A stretch of DNA of 64,000 bases from Spirosoma sp. 48-14 (GTDB taxonomy: Bacteria > Bacteroidota > Bacteroidia > Cytophagales > Spirosomataceae). Location: NCBI RefSeq assembly GCF_001898575.1, contig NZ_MKUD01000081.1:93606-157605 (forward strand), given 5' to 3'. The position numbers were made by a program, and so were the translations under genes. Positions 1 to 8,992 of this stretch are shown here, piece after piece. The notes under the pieces were generated by a model that saw only the letters and a program-made list of their open reading frames with translations, had not been told where the DNA came from and did no database searches. The stretch's first letter is position 1, and the number at the start of each line of letters is the position of its first letter.

Positions 1-398
1 ACTCGATCAATAGGCAAGCTTTTCGGCCTGATTTCACCATTCTGATTTCGCCTGTCATTACGATGGGGCAGTATGCTCATGCCGGTAGTCGTAAAAATCT
101 ACTGGGGCCTAACCCTTCTGCCGAACTATTAAAAACCTATTCACTGGAAAACACCGTCACGCCCAACACACCGCCCTGCTTTCTGGTACACGCCTTTAAC
201 GACACCGGGGTCGACCAACGGAACAGTCTGCTTTTCTACCAGGCGCTGGTCGATAGGAAAATCCCATCCAGCCTGCATATATTTCCACAGGGCGCTCATG
301 CCATTGCGCTACGAAACAATCCAGGTTCTACGCAAGCCTGGGTTTCCCTGTGTGAAAGCTGGTTGCTGGAGATGGGTATCATTCCAGCCAATAAATAA
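1..398 (+). CDS. alpha/beta-hydrolase esterase, C-terminal part
   Basis: This is the end of a gene that starts before the window; the reading frame is open from base 3. The visible part resembles the C-terminus of acetylxylan-esterase-like or feruloyl-esterase-like alpha/beta hydrolases. It has a core strand ending in ISPVITMGQYAHAGSR, a FLVHAFNDTGVD strand and loop that would carry the catalytic Asp, and FPQGAHAIAL, where the His of GAHA would be the catalytic His. The nucleophile Ser elbow lies outside the window. A second hydrolase of the same fold follows 34 bases downstream in the same direction, so the two are probably co-transcribed and may deacylate plant polysaccharides or their oligosaccharides. 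The fold is fairly certain; the substrate is a guess. Confidence 0.75.
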   Translation, partial: SINRQAFRPDFTILISPVITMGQYAHAGSRKNLLGPNPSAELLKTYSLENTVTPNTPPCFLVHAFNDTGVDQRNSLLFYQALVDRKIPSSLHIFPQGAHAIALRNNPGSTQAWVSLCESWLLEMGIIPANK

Positions 399-432
399 CC
401 TTTTTCGATCTACGTCTAAACAAGCGGAAAGA

Positions 433-1428
433 ATGACCTCTAACGTCTGGCAACGACTTCTTTGGTTCGTGAGTGCGATCAGTCTGCTGACTTCTACAGT
501 TTGGGCGCAGATTGGCCCAACAGGTGGTCGGGATACCTCGTTCACCGTGCGCAAATCCTACCTTCAGGAAAAGAAGCACCACCCCGACATTACACTGGCT
601 GATTCGACCCTACCCACTGGCGTGCGTGTACAGCGAAACATTGCTTACAGCACACCCGTAGCAGATCGGAAATTAGTACTGGATGTATACGCCCCCCAAA
701 CCTCTGCCGCGAAAGCGCTACCTGCCATTCTGATGGTCCATGGTGGTGGCTGGCGGTCGGGCGACCGATCCCATAATAACACGCTGGCCGGGCATCTGGC
801 GGCAAAAGGGTTCGTTGCCATTCCGGTAGAGTACCGCCTGTCGACCGAAGCGTTGTATCCAGCCGCGGTTCATGATGTAAAAGCCGCTATTCGCTGGATG
901 CGGGCCAACGCTCGTGCGTACCACATCGATCCAAAACGAATTGCCATACTGGGCTTTTCGGCGGGTGGGCAACTGGCGGCACTGGTAGGCAGTACAAACG
1001 GGAACGCAGCCTTTGAAGGATCGGGAGGGTATGCGACGTACACAAGCGACGTACAGGCCATTGTCGATATTGATGGCGTACTGGCCTTCATTCACCCAGA
1101 ATCGGGAGAAGGCGACGATTCCAGATCGACGTCGGCAGCCACCTACTGGTTTGGCTACGGGAAAGCCCAGAAGCCGGCGTTATGGCACGAAGCCTCAGCG
1201 CTTACTCACATCGACAAGCATACGCCCCCGATTCTTTTTCTGAATAGTTCTGTCGATCGCATGCACGGCGGCCGCGACGATCTGATTGCCAAACTAAAGC
1301 CATTCGGCACCTATTCGGAAGTACATACGTTCGACGGAGCGCCCCATACGTTCATGTTTTTCAATCCTTGGTTTACGCCTACGCTAACCTACATAACCGA
1401 TTTCCTACACAAGGTCTGGCAATTTTGA
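433..1428 (+). CDS. secreted alpha/beta-hydrolase (esterase/lipase, BD-FAE-like)
   Basis: A 331-residue exported alpha/beta hydrolase. The open frame extends upstream to 298 inside the previous gene, but the ATG at 433 gives a proper signal peptide (hydrophobic core LLWFVSAISLLTSTVWA before AQ), so that start is chosen. Family marks are the oxyanion HGGGW motif, the nucleophile elbow GFSAGGQ, an Asp in NSSVDRMHGG and a His in GAPHTF. This pattern is typical of the BD-FAE and carbohydrate-esterase-like hydrolases of Bacteroidota. Together with the preceding hydrolase it forms a small esterase pair. Its substrate cannot be read from sequence; acetylated or feruloylated plant glycans are plausible. 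It is convergent with the repeat protein downstream and separated from it by a strong inverted repeat. Confidence 0.85.
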   Translation: MTSNVWQRLLWFVSAISLLTSTVWAQIGPTGGRDTSFTVRKSYLQEKKHHPDITLADSTLPTGVRVQRNIAYSTPVADRKLVLDVYAPQTSAAKALPAILMVHGGGWRSGDRSHNNTLAGHLAAKGFVAIPVEYRLSTEALYPAAVHDVKAAIRWMRANARAYHIDPKRIAILGFSAGGQLAALVGSTNGNAAFEGSGGYATYTSDVQAIVDIDGVLAFIHPESGEGDDSRSTSAATYWFGYGKAQKPALWHEASALTHIDKHTPPILFLNSSVDRMHGGRDDLIAKLKPFGTYSEVHTFDGAPHTFMFFNPWFTPTLTYITDFLHKVWQF

Positions 1429-1616
1429 TTCGCTGACTGTCGATTTTCATTTTTACTTGTCGCTACAGATGCGCGCTTATTGTCGCAAGTCGATTCATTT
1501 CATGGTCGAAGTTATGGTATTCAATGTACTATTAATTCTCGACCAGACAGTCAAAAAGCCGTCGAAGATAATGAGGGTATTTTGAGAATGGAGTTTACTG
1601 GCTTCAAATTCGTGAC

Positions 1617-1680
1617 AAACTGCATTTAAATACAAAACGCTCTAACAACAGTCCGAGTGATTTGTATTTAAATGCAGTTT
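1617..1680. terminator. 20-bp perfect inverted repeat between convergent genes
   Basis: The arms 1617-1636 and 1661-1680 are exact reverse complements over 20 bases, with a 24-base loop. The element starts two bases after the stop codon of the minus-strand repeat protein (1683) and lies 188 bases after the plus-strand esterase. It is AT-rich and has only a short T run, so it is not a textbook intrinsic terminator, but its position suggests a terminator or 3'-end stabilising hairpin for the minus-strand gene. Confidence 0.6.
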
Positions 1681-1682
1681 GG

Positions 1683-4154
1683 CTATTTTTTCTCAAGAAG
1701 TTGCCGAACGAGTTGCTCTAATTGAGTGATTCGCTCCTCCTGTTTCTTCGCTTTTTGATCCTGCTCAATACTATACAGGGTCAGTTCTTCTACCTTTTCT
1801 AATAGAGTAGCATTCATTTTTACCAGGTCAACGCCTTCTTCGGCTACCTGTTGAGCCGAGGGGACACCGGGTAAATGCCGATTCTGGTCAATATAAGCGG
1901 CAACCCAAGACAAGGGACGTAGCTGGTAAGTTGAGCTAAAGACTTTATCGCTCCACTCGCCGGGACCGTTGATGCGAAGTTGATACCGAGCTTTGATCAC
2001 ATCGCCCCGTTCATTGACCGTCAAGAACTGATCAGTTGAGTGGGTGGGTTGACTCCTTGCCGTGAGGTTGGTGAGCCGAAGGCCGCTGACATCATCGGTT
2101 TCGCTGACCACTTCAAGCCGGGCGGTGGGGGCACTGGTGCCGATGCCGACATTGGCCTGATGACCCAGCACCAGCGCGTTGCTGAGGGCCACTCTGGCCC
2201 CCGCCCCGATGGCCGTGGCGTTGTGCAGATCGGCATAGAGGGCATCGGCCTGGGTACCCAGAAACAGGTTGCGGTAGCCCGTGGCGTTACTCGAACCGGC
2301 ATCGGTGCCGATCTGCACATTATCGATCCCGGAGGTGTTGTTATAACCCGCCCGGGTACCGATGAAGGTGTTGTTGCCCCCGGTGGTAGTGTTGAAGCCC
2401 GCTTTGTGGCCCACGAAGGTGTTCTGGGAACTGGTAGTCTTGAAGCCCACCTGAAAGCCAACGTAGGTATTCTGGACGGCGGTGGTAGAGACGACCCCTG
2501 CTTTGGAGCCGATGAAGGTATTGCCATTGGCCTGGTTGTTTAGCCCCGCCGAATCACCGACCATGACATTGAAGTCCCCCGAAACGTTGGAGTAGCTGGC
2601 GGCCGCGCCAATAACTACGTTGGCATACCCATCGGCGTTGAAGTAGCCTGCATTGAAGCCAGTGAAGGTATTATTAGCACCAGATGTGTTATTATAACCC
2701 ACCTGGAAACCGCTGAAGCTGTTGCCTTCTCCGGTTGTGTTAGCATAGCCTGCCGCATAGCCATTGAAGGTGTTGTTATTGCCGGTATTATAATAGCCAG
2801 CCCCATAGCCATTAAAGGTATTTTGATTCCCGATCATATTTTTACTTCCAGCATACATGCCGGTAAAGGTGTTATTCGTGCCAGTGGTGTTAAAACTGCC
2901 CGCTGAATAGCCCGTGAAGGTATTGTTCGTACCAGTGGTGTTTAAATTGCCCGCAGAAAATCCAGTATAGGTATTATAAGACCCAGTGGAGTTTTTATAG
3001 CCCGCAGAATACCCAGTGAAGGTATTGCCATCTCCGGCGTTTGAGTAGCCAGCAAAATTGCCAGTGAAGGTGTTTTGATTACCAGTGGTGTTGTTGTAGC
3101 CCGCTTTATCGCCAGTGAAGGTGTTGTACGTACCGGTCATGTTGGAATATCCTGCCAAAGAACCGGTAAAGGTGTTGCTAATGCCAGTGGTGTTGGCATA
3201 GCCCGCATTATTACCGGTAAACGTGTTGTTCTTACCAGACGTATTATTGTAACCCACCTGAAAGCCGCTGAAGGTATTGCCTTCTCCGGTTGTGTTCGTA
3301 TAACCAGCAGCATAGCCAGTGAAGGTGTTGTTATTGCCGGTGTTAAAATAGCCAGCCGCATAACCATTGAAGGTGTTTTGATTGCCAGTAATATTTTTAT
3401 TCCCAGCATACGTTCCGGTAAAGGTATTATTCGTGCCAGTGGTGTTGGCTTGGCCTGCACTATATCCTAAGAAGATATTCAAATTGCCACTCGTGTTTCC
3501 ATACCCAGCCCAACTCCCCACAAACGTATTGAAGCTTCCACTCGTGTTGGCCTGGCCACTGGGCGAACCGACAAAAACATTATTATTCCCATTGATATTG
3601 GCATAGCCAGCCCCATTACCTAGAAATGAATTATTGCTACCCGTGGTGTTATTGGTGCCAGCCGATCCGCCTACAAACGTGTTTAAGATACCTGTGGTAT
3701 TGGCATAGCCCGAGTTAGTGCCTATGAACGTGCCTGTACCTGTAGTATTGGAGTAGCCAGCTTGGCTACCCACAAATGTACCCCCACCTGTAGTGTTAGC
3801 CTGACCAGCATAATAGCCCATAAATGTATTGAAGTCACTCCTGGTGTAAAGACCAGCATATGCCCCCATAAACGTGCTTCCACTAACGTTGTTGCCCATA
3901 TAGCCCCCCGAATTGGAACCAAAAATTGTATTGTAGCCCCCCGAAACCAGGCCACCTGAGGTAGGGTCATTGGAGCTTGATGCGGCAAAAGTTCCACTTA
4001 TTGTATTGTTGCGTGCTGTTGAGTTAAGGTGGATTCCCGCTTTACAGGTAACACAGTTGTCAAAGGGGCCGGTAAATTGACCAAATAAGTCAGTGGTTGA
4101 ACCAATCAGGACGGCTATCAGGTAAGCAGAAGTGCGATACATAGTAGTCAGCAT
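1683..4154 (-). CDS. secreted YadA-head-like repeat protein with C-terminal coiled coil
   Basis: An 823-residue exported protein, likely a surface fibre or adhesin. The N-terminus is a signal peptide (hydrophobic stretch before FGQ); ATGs at 4154 and 4142 are both possible. Residues about 70-660 are more than thirty imperfect repeats of roughly 17-18 residues of the form NTFTGxxAGYxNTTG. This resembles the left-handed beta-roll heads of YadA-type adhesins. A linker follows (GIGTSAPTARLEVVS, about 690), then a module common at the ends of Bacteroidota fibre-like proteins (RHLPGVPSAQQVAEEG), and finally a heptad-rich coiled coil (about 770-823) that could trimerise. No membrane anchor or sorting domain is obvious. 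The gene upstream on the same strand, 40 bases away, is unrecognised and may be co-transcribed. Confidence 0.8.
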   Translation of the reverse strand: MLTTMYRTSAYLIAVLIGSTTDLFGQFTGPFDNCVTCKAGIHLNSTARNNTISGTFAASSSNDPTSGGLVSGGYNTIFGSNSGGYMGNNVSGSTFMGAYAGLYTRSDFNTFMGYYAGQANTTGGGTFVGSQAGYSNTTGTGTFIGTNSGYANTTGILNTFVGGSAGTNNTTGSNNSFLGNGAGYANINGNNNVFVGSPSGQANTSGSFNTFVGSWAGYGNTSGNLNIFLGYSAGQANTTGTNNTFTGTYAGNKNITGNQNTFNGYAAGYFNTGNNNTFTGYAAGYTNTTGEGNTFSGFQVGYNNTSGKNNTFTGNNAGYANTTGISNTFTGSLAGYSNMTGTYNTFTGDKAGYNNTTGNQNTFTGNFAGYSNAGDGNTFTGYSAGYKNSTGSYNTYTGFSAGNLNTTGTNNTFTGYSAGSFNTTGTNNTFTGMYAGSKNMIGNQNTFNGYGAGYYNTGNNNTFNGYAAGYANTTGEGNSFSGFQVGYNNTSGANNTFTGFNAGYFNADGYANVVIGAAASYSNVSGDFNVMVGDSAGLNNQANGNTFIGSKAGVVSTTAVQNTYVGFQVGFKTTSSQNTFVGHKAGFNTTTGGNNTFIGTRAGYNNTSGIDNVQIGTDAGSSNATGYRNLFLGTQADALYADLHNATAIGAGARVALSNALVLGHQANVGIGTSAPTARLEVVSETDDVSGLRLTNLTARSQPTHSTDQFLTVNERGDVIKARYQLRINGPGEWSDKVFSSTYQLRPLSWVAAYIDQNRHLPGVPSAQQVAEEGVDLVKMNATLLEKVEELTLYSIEQDQKAKKQEERITQLEQLVRQLLEKK
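2635..3446 (-). repeat. internal segmental duplication within the repeat protein
   Basis: Two stretches of about 255 bases, near 3190-3446 and 2635-2891, encode almost the same order of variant repeats. Identical landmarks (for example gccttctccggttgtgtt at 3279 and 2724) are offset by exactly 555 bases, or 185 codons. Most repeats in the array differ from each other, so the shared order of rare variants (GNQNTFNG, NTGNNNTF, EGNxFSGFQVGYNN) points to duplication of a multi-repeat block rather than unit-by-unit spread. Confidence 0.75.
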
Positions 4155-4194
4155 AGCTTTGGGTTAGCAGTAGAGATTCTTCTTACAGAGGACG

Positions 4195-5064
4195 TTATTG
4201 TGTTTTCACGGCGATCAGTGGGACGCGGCAGGTCAGATCGGCCGAGGCAGCACTGAACCCACCGAACCCATCGTCGGCATCCATCCAGCAGCCACACCAC
4301 ACACCCAGGAAGTAAGCCGATCCGCGTTTTGCGCCAAACGGAATATCGAAAAGTTGCCAACTATCGGCCGAATCGTGATGGCTATCCAGCCAGCCAACGC
4401 CGTCGTTCCAGAGCAGTCGCCGTTCGTCGCGAATCAGGATATTTCGTCCGTTGGTATTCTCGAAAATAAACACCCCGATAAAGCCATGATTATGAGCGGT
4501 ATAAAAGCTGGCCGACGACCACCAGTCGTACCAGTACTGCACGTTGGTACGGAACCGCACCAGTCCGTCGGCAATTGGCCGAAACCACTTACCGATCTGT
4601 GCCGTATGGGCAGATGAGCCCGACCCGATCTCCTGGGCCCGCACGTGGATTTCGCCAATATTGGGCTTGGCCCAGGCTTCCTGATTACTCGCGGTGGCAC
4701 CAGCGTCGTATGGCGGGGCGAAGAGGGCAATCAGCGACCCAATCAGAATGGCCGACTCTGAGGGTTGTAATGCAGATAGTTCGCGATGGGGTAATCGGTG
4801 TAGAAACGCTTCCCGCTCGGCCTTTACTTTTTCGGTCAGCTCGTACGGAGCCAGTCGAGCCATGTGCTCCAGCAACGGCCGCGTCAGTTTCTGCTCTTCA
4901 CGGCGCAACGTCAGTTGCCGGGCTACCTCAGCCCGAAATTTGGCATCCATCGCTTCGGTAGCCAAGGCTGACTCCTTTTCCGATAGGGCAGGACCATGAA
5001 GTGCTTCCAGAATTTCCCGTGCTTTCCGGGCATCCAAACGGTTAACGGGCAGTTCGTTTTGCAT
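4195..5064 (-). CDS. conserved-looking protein of unknown function
   Basis: I do not recognise this 289-residue protein. Residues 1-110 are charged and helical (many Glu, Arg and Lys, with heptad-like Leu and Ala spacing). Residues about 135-289 are rich in Trp, Tyr, Phe and Gly, with alternating hydrophobic strands such as GFIGVFIFENTNGRNILIRD, which suggests a beta-sandwich or lectin-like half. No signal peptide is seen, and the mid-protein hydrophobic segment ILIGSLIALF (about 106-116) is short. The start at 5064 is an ATG with no better in-frame choice. It lies 40 bases upstream of the repeat-fibre gene on the same strand, so a role in assembly or regulation of that surface protein is possible but unproven. 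Confidence 0.6.
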   Translation of the reverse strand: MQNELPVNRLDARKAREILEALHGPALSEKESALATEAMDAKFRAEVARQLTLRREEQKLTRPLLEHMARLAPYELTEKVKAEREAFLHRLPHRELSALQPSESAILIGSLIALFAPPYDAGATASNQEAWAKPNIGEIHVRAQEIGSGSSAHTAQIGKWFRPIADGLVRFRTNVQYWYDWWSSASFYTAHNHGFIGVFIFENTNGRNILIRDERRLLWNDGVGWLDSHHDSADSWQLFDIPFGAKRGSAYFLGVWCGCWMDADDGFGGFSAASADLTCRVPLIAVKTQ

Positions 5065-5191
5065 GATAAGAAAGGGCTATGTGCGTGATCTACTTACTTT
5101 TTAGTAAACTTGCTCACTAGTCTTTCTTCCGGCAAAAACCATCCGGCGAGCAGTCATTTTTTCTATGTGAAACCCCTTATTTTTTTAGCTA

Positions 5192-5224
5192 TTGAGTAAA
5201 CGGTAAGCCGAGCACCTTACTCAA
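5192..5224. promoter_or_regulatory. 8-bp inverted repeat in a divergent intergenic region
   Basis: The arms ttgagtaa (5192-5199) and ttactcaa (5217-5224) are perfect complements separated by 17 bases. They sit in the 252-base gap between the minus-strand 289-residue gene and the plus-strand sensor kinase. An operator is possible, but the arms are short and no promoter box was found on either side. The rest of the gap shows nothing else I can name. Confidence 0.25.
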
Positions 5225-5316
5225 AAAATGAACGGTTCACCCAGCCAAACCAACTCTTCACACAGACATACGCAGCCTGAACCGTTTCAAATCAGTAGAT
5301 TACCCCATTAATAGAA

Positions 5317-7386
5317 ATGACTATGCATTACAGGCATACTCTGCTGATCCTGACCCTCGCTCTGGCTGTTGCTAACCAGCCAGCCACCGCGCAACCAAAC
5401 CCGTGGTCGGCCAGTACGCCTGTTTTGACCCTTTACGCCGACAACCTGCCTAATGAACAACCCCTGACTCCATTTCTGACCTACTGGCAGCAACAGGGCT
5501 TCGATACACTTTCCACCCAGAACGTATTGAAACAACCCTTCCGGCCCTATCGTCCGGGCAGCAACCTACTGAAGAGCCAGCCGGGAAAACTGCTGGTGTC
5601 GCGATGGCTGCGGTTTTCGCTTCGCCAAACAGGCCACCTGCCGCTTCACCTTTGGCAGTGGGTAGGTCCGCACGACTGGGTGCGGCTCTACGCCGTCCAG
5701 GCATCGGCTCCGCCAAAGCTGCTGGCCCAGACCGGCAACCTGTTTACTCCCGCCCAACGCCCCCCTGGCGTCCCCGATTCCGAAGCGCTTCCCGTAGTCA
5801 TTGAGCCCGGCGTTGAGCAAACCTACCTGTTGCAGCAGACCGATATTATGCCTACCTGGTGGCAACCACCCCGGCTATATGTGACGGATGCCTACTGGCT
5901 GGCCGTAGCCCGGCGGCATCAGGCACAGCGGCCAATTGTTATTTTTTTTGTGGGGTTAATGGCCTGTCTGCTGTTTATGAGCCTGTTTTGGGCCATTCAA
6001 AGCCTCACACACCGCGATTTGATTTACGGCTGGTACGCGCTTTATCTGGTGGGACTGTTAGTGTACTTTGGCCAGGTGCTGGAAACGCGGGCCCCGCTCG
6101 ACTGGTGGATGCCGAATCAGCCTTTGCTTCGCAAAATGCTCGTGCCGCTATCTGTCTTTTGGATATTGTTTTTCTATCTCTTATTTCTGAGTGCTCTGCT
6201 GGATGTTCCCCGGTTGCAGCCCATGCTGTGGCGGTGGTATCGGTTTATCCTGGGGGGCGTAGGTTTCGTTGGGTTGGTTTCGCTGGCGTGGTTATCGGGA
6301 TGGGTACAGGAGGAGTCTATTTTTTTTCATCCCGCCTACAGTACGCTCATCTTTCTATTGTTGGCCGTTGGCCTGTTGCTAACGGCAATATCGCTGCGCG
6401 GGGCGCATCCGCTGCGCGGCTATGCATTTGCCGGGGTATTGCTCCTGACTGCCGGAGCCGCCTGCGCTGTTGTATTAAATCGCTATGCGGTACTGCCCGA
6501 TACGCCTTCGCTCGGGCAAATTCCAAGTGTGTATTACGGGGCCTGTACGCTGTTGGAAGTACTCTGTTTTTCGCTGGCACTGGGGCAGCGAAGCCGGTTG
6601 CTGGAAGCCGACAACCGCCGGATGCAGGAAGACCATGCCGCCGACCTGACCCGTCTACTGGCCCAGCGCACGGCAGAAATCGAGCAGCAGCGCGACCTCT
6701 TGGAAGCACAGCGACGGCAACAGCGTGAGCAGGAGTTCAGGCAGGAATTAATCGCAACGAGAGTGGCCGCGTTACGGGCACAAATGAACCCTCATTTTAT
6801 TTTTAACTGTCTCAACTCCATCAAAGCCTTCATCTTCGACAATGATGTGGATAAAGCCGACGACTACCTTACCCGGTTTGCCCGGCTGATTCGGCAGGTA
6901 CTCGAAAATGCCCGTTCCGAACACATAACCCTACATACCGAACTCGACACATTGCGACTGTATTTAGACATGGAAGCCATGCGTTTTAAAGAAAAACTGG
7001 CTTACTCCATTCAGGTTAGTGCCGAACTCGATACGCATTTTATCGAAATCCCCCCGATGCTGGTTCAGCCTTACGTTGAAAACGCCATCTGGCACGGACT
7101 TATGCACAAGCCCGAAGGGGGGCGGGTAGACATTCGGATTGGCCATCATCAGCACAAACAACTTATTATCTGTGTGACTGATAACGGCGTAGGTCGGTTG
7201 CGGGCCGCCGAACTCAACAGTAAATCGGCCAATAAGCACCGGTCCTTTGGTCTGAAAATTAACGCTGACCGCATTGCCCTCCTTAACGAGCATACTCAGT
7301 CGCAAATGAAGGTCAGTATTCACGATCGTACCGATGCAACCGGGCGGGTGTGCGGCACAGAAGTATTATTGACTTTACCCATGTAA
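5317..7386 (+). CDS. 7TM-DISM sensor histidine kinase, LytS-type
   Basis: A 689-residue membrane sensor kinase. Domains in order: signal peptide (1-27), an extracytoplasmic beta-rich 7TMR-DISMED2-like domain (about 30-190), seven transmembrane helices (about 205-405), a coiled coil rich in Gln, Arg and Glu (about 415-480), a His_kinase (LytS/YehU type) domain with phospho-acceptor His493 in QMNPHFIFNCLNSI, and an ATPase domain with N-box QPYVENAIWHGL and G-box DNGVGR. DISM domains usually sense carbohydrate-like or other small ligands. The response regulator begins 22 bases downstream, so the pair is a complete two-component system. The signal and target genes are not visible. Confidence 0.9.
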   Translation: MTMHYRHTLLILTLALAVANQPATAQPNPWSASTPVLTLYADNLPNEQPLTPFLTYWQQQGFDTLSTQNVLKQPFRPYRPGSNLLKSQPGKLLVSRWLRFSLRQTGHLPLHLWQWVGPHDWVRLYAVQASAPPKLLAQTGNLFTPAQRPPGVPDSEALPVVIEPGVEQTYLLQQTDIMPTWWQPPRLYVTDAYWLAVARRHQAQRPIVIFFVGLMACLLFMSLFWAIQSLTHRDLIYGWYALYLVGLLVYFGQVLETRAPLDWWMPNQPLLRKMLVPLSVFWILFFYLLFLSALLDVPRLQPMLWRWYRFILGGVGFVGLVSLAWLSGWVQEESIFFHPAYSTLIFLLLAVGLLLTAISLRGAHPLRGYAFAGVLLLTAGAACAVVLNRYAVLPDTPSLGQIPSVYYGACTLLEVLCFSLALGQRSRLLEADNRRMQEDHAADLTRLLAQRTAEIEQQRDLLEAQRRQQREQEFRQELIATRVAALRAQMNPHFIFNCLNSIKAFIFDNDVDKADDYLTRFARLIRQVLENARSEHITLHTELDTLRLYLDMEAMRFKEKLAYSIQVSAELDTHFIEIPPMLVQPYVENAIWHGLMHKPEGGRVDIRIGHHQHKQLIICVTDNGVGRLRAAELNSKSANKHRSFGLKINADRIALLNEHTQSQMKVSIHDRTDATGRVCGTEVLLTLPM

Positions 7387-7408
7387 ATGCGCAAACGTTT
7401 TTCTATTT

Positions 7409-8167
7409 ATGCGAACCATCATCATTGACGACGAGCAGGATAATGTACGGTTGCTGACGGGCCAATTGAAACGTCATTGCCCAACGGTGACCGTGGTGGG
7501 ACAGTTTACCGACAGCTCAGAAGGATTAGCCGCCATTCAGCAGCGACAGCCCCAACTGGTATTCCTCGATATCGAAATGCCAATCATGAACGGCTTTCAA
7601 CTCCTCGAACGGGTTGGGGCTATTACCTTTCAGATCGTATTCGTAACCGCTTACGACCAGTATGCCCTCCAGGCATTTCGATTCAGTGCGCTTGACTACC
7701 TGCTCAAGCCCGTTGATACTATTGATTTGTTGAACGCCGTCCGCCGGGCCGAATTGTCGCAGCAGGTGATGCCGGGCCAGTTAGATCTGTTACGACAGTT
7801 TTATGGTCCAGACCGTAGTTCGGGAACTCCGTCAGCACTGCCTAGTCGGCTGGCACTGCCGCAGGCTAATGGGCTAACGTTTGTCGAAATCAGCAACATA
7901 CTCTACGTGGAAGCCGAGGGTAACTATGCTCTGTTTGTGATGAAAACGGGGGAACGTTATCTGGTATCCAAAACGCTCTCAGCCATGCAGGAGATGCTTG
8001 AAAGCCGAAATTTTCTGCGGGTACACCGCCAGTACATCGTCAATCTGGATCATATTCGGCGGTTGGTGCGGGGCGAAGGGATGTATCTGGTGCTGAGCAA
8101 CGAAATGACCGTTCCGGTCGCCCGCCCGCAGAAGGAGCGGCTCCTCGAACGCTTTGGGCTGATTTAG
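7409..8167 (+). CDS. LytTR-family response regulator
   Basis: A 252-residue response regulator. The receiver domain (1-120) has the acidic pair in IIDDEQD, phospho-acceptor Asp54 in VFLDIEMP, Thr in FVTAYD and Lys in LLKPVD. A linker of about 30 residues leads to a LytTR DNA-binding domain (about 150-250), with VEISNILYVEAEGNYALF and the conserved FLRVHRQYIVNLDHI. It follows the LytS-type kinase by 22 bases and is surely its partner. LytTR proteins bind imperfect direct repeats upstream of their targets; none was identified here. Confidence 0.93.
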   Translation: MRTIIIDDEQDNVRLLTGQLKRHCPTVTVVGQFTDSSEGLAAIQQRQPQLVFLDIEMPIMNGFQLLERVGAITFQIVFVTAYDQYALQAFRFSALDYLLKPVDTIDLLNAVRRAELSQQVMPGQLDLLRQFYGPDRSSGTPSALPSRLALPQANGLTFVEISNILYVEAEGNYALFVMKTGERYLVSKTLSAMQEMLESRNFLRVHRQYIVNLDHIRRLVRGEGMYLVLSNEMTVPVARPQKERLLERFGLI

Positions 8168-8373
8168 TAGCTGACCATGCCGAAAGGCCTGCATCTTCCG
8201 ATGGTAACGCGACTCGGCGGGGCCAGTGCCGTAGCTCTACTAAAGTAAACATACTCTAGTAAAGAAGAGAATTTTCACTTGTGGGTCAACTTTTAGAGTT
8301 TAGCTTTATGATTCCCAGAGATTATTGAGTAGCTGTTAAGTACGTGCTTCAACTAAACTTATACCATTATGGC

Positions 8374-8869
8374 CGACCATAAACCCATCCTAAGCCATAA
8401 CGTCGTTTCTGACTTTCCTCGCCGGAAATGCTTTACCTAAACTGATCTGTGGGTCATCCCGCAAGCTTACATCAATGACTCTGCCAGCTTATGGGCCTTC
8501 CCCGGATTAGCTATAGCGTGTAGCTGGGTCAAATTTTAGTCTACGTTTTTTATCGGGCTCAAACCAGCGCCAGTTGGGGAAACCCGCGGCATAAGTCAAG
8601 CATATCCGAGCGGTAATTTTTGTATAGCGCTCATTACCCTGCAAATCTGCGTAGCCTCGTCGCCAGCCTTTGATTTTGCACTCGGCTAAAACCTGCTGGA
8701 GATAGTTGACAGGGGCGTGTCTAAAGCCAATACGCCTTCCTACACTAACTACATAACCTGATAGGCAAACACGACTTTGGCTAAGGAGGCCGCATACAAT
8801 ACCGGCGAATTGCAGGAAAGGGACCAAATTCGTCACTTGCTCTGATTCGTCACTTAGGCATCGCACCAA
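8374..8869 (-). pseudogene. decayed beta-lactamase-family serine hydrolase
   Basis: The 825-base gap between two signalling genes holds a broken gene on the minus strand. A 120-codon open stretch (8869-8507) ends in ITARICLTYAAGFPNWRWF and FDPATRYS. These match the conserved ITARxxLtHtxGFPNWR and KFxPGTrYsYSGEG regions of class C beta-lactamase-related serine hydrolases (PF00144). The frame is cut by TAA exactly where the Tyr of YSGEG is expected; SGEG follows the stop, and a second stop comes two codons later. In another frame near 8374-8402 the peptide YGLGWVYG fits the C-terminal part of the family. The expected SxxK region is degraded, reading SQSR. Frameshifts and stops leave no functional product. 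Confidence 0.7.
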
Positions 8870-8964
8870 TAGAGCGTTTATTGAAACTATAACTAGCTCA
8901 TCATTGATTAGAAATCATAATTTTACAGCTAAAGATGACCCTATGGTAGATAGGCATTAGTACT

Positions 8965-8972
8965 TATATTTG
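8965..8972 (+). promoter_or_regulatory. candidate -7 box (TAnnTTTG)
   Basis: The octamer tatatttg fits the Bacteroidota -7 consensus and lies 20 bases before the ATG of the 7TM-DISM kinase at 8993. No clear -33 TTTG was found at the expected distance, so this rests on one box only. Confidence 0.35.
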
Positions 8973-8992
8973 CTTTTACCAACCTACCGTAC

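Noticed and set aside
298-432. Upstream extension of the second esterase gene.
   Set aside because: It overlaps the previous gene and hides the signal peptide; ATG 433 is the better start.
2040-3470. Long plus-strand open frames (2040-2543, 3075-3470) opposite the repeat protein.
   Set aside because: They are antisense shadows of the repeated codons; no start context or family match, while the minus strand has a full signal-peptide protein.
2300-3850. Regularly spaced similar units that look like a CRISPR array.
   Set aside because: The period (about 51-54 bases) is a multiple of three, units vary by codon-like changes, and the whole stretch is an open frame encoding the protein repeats.
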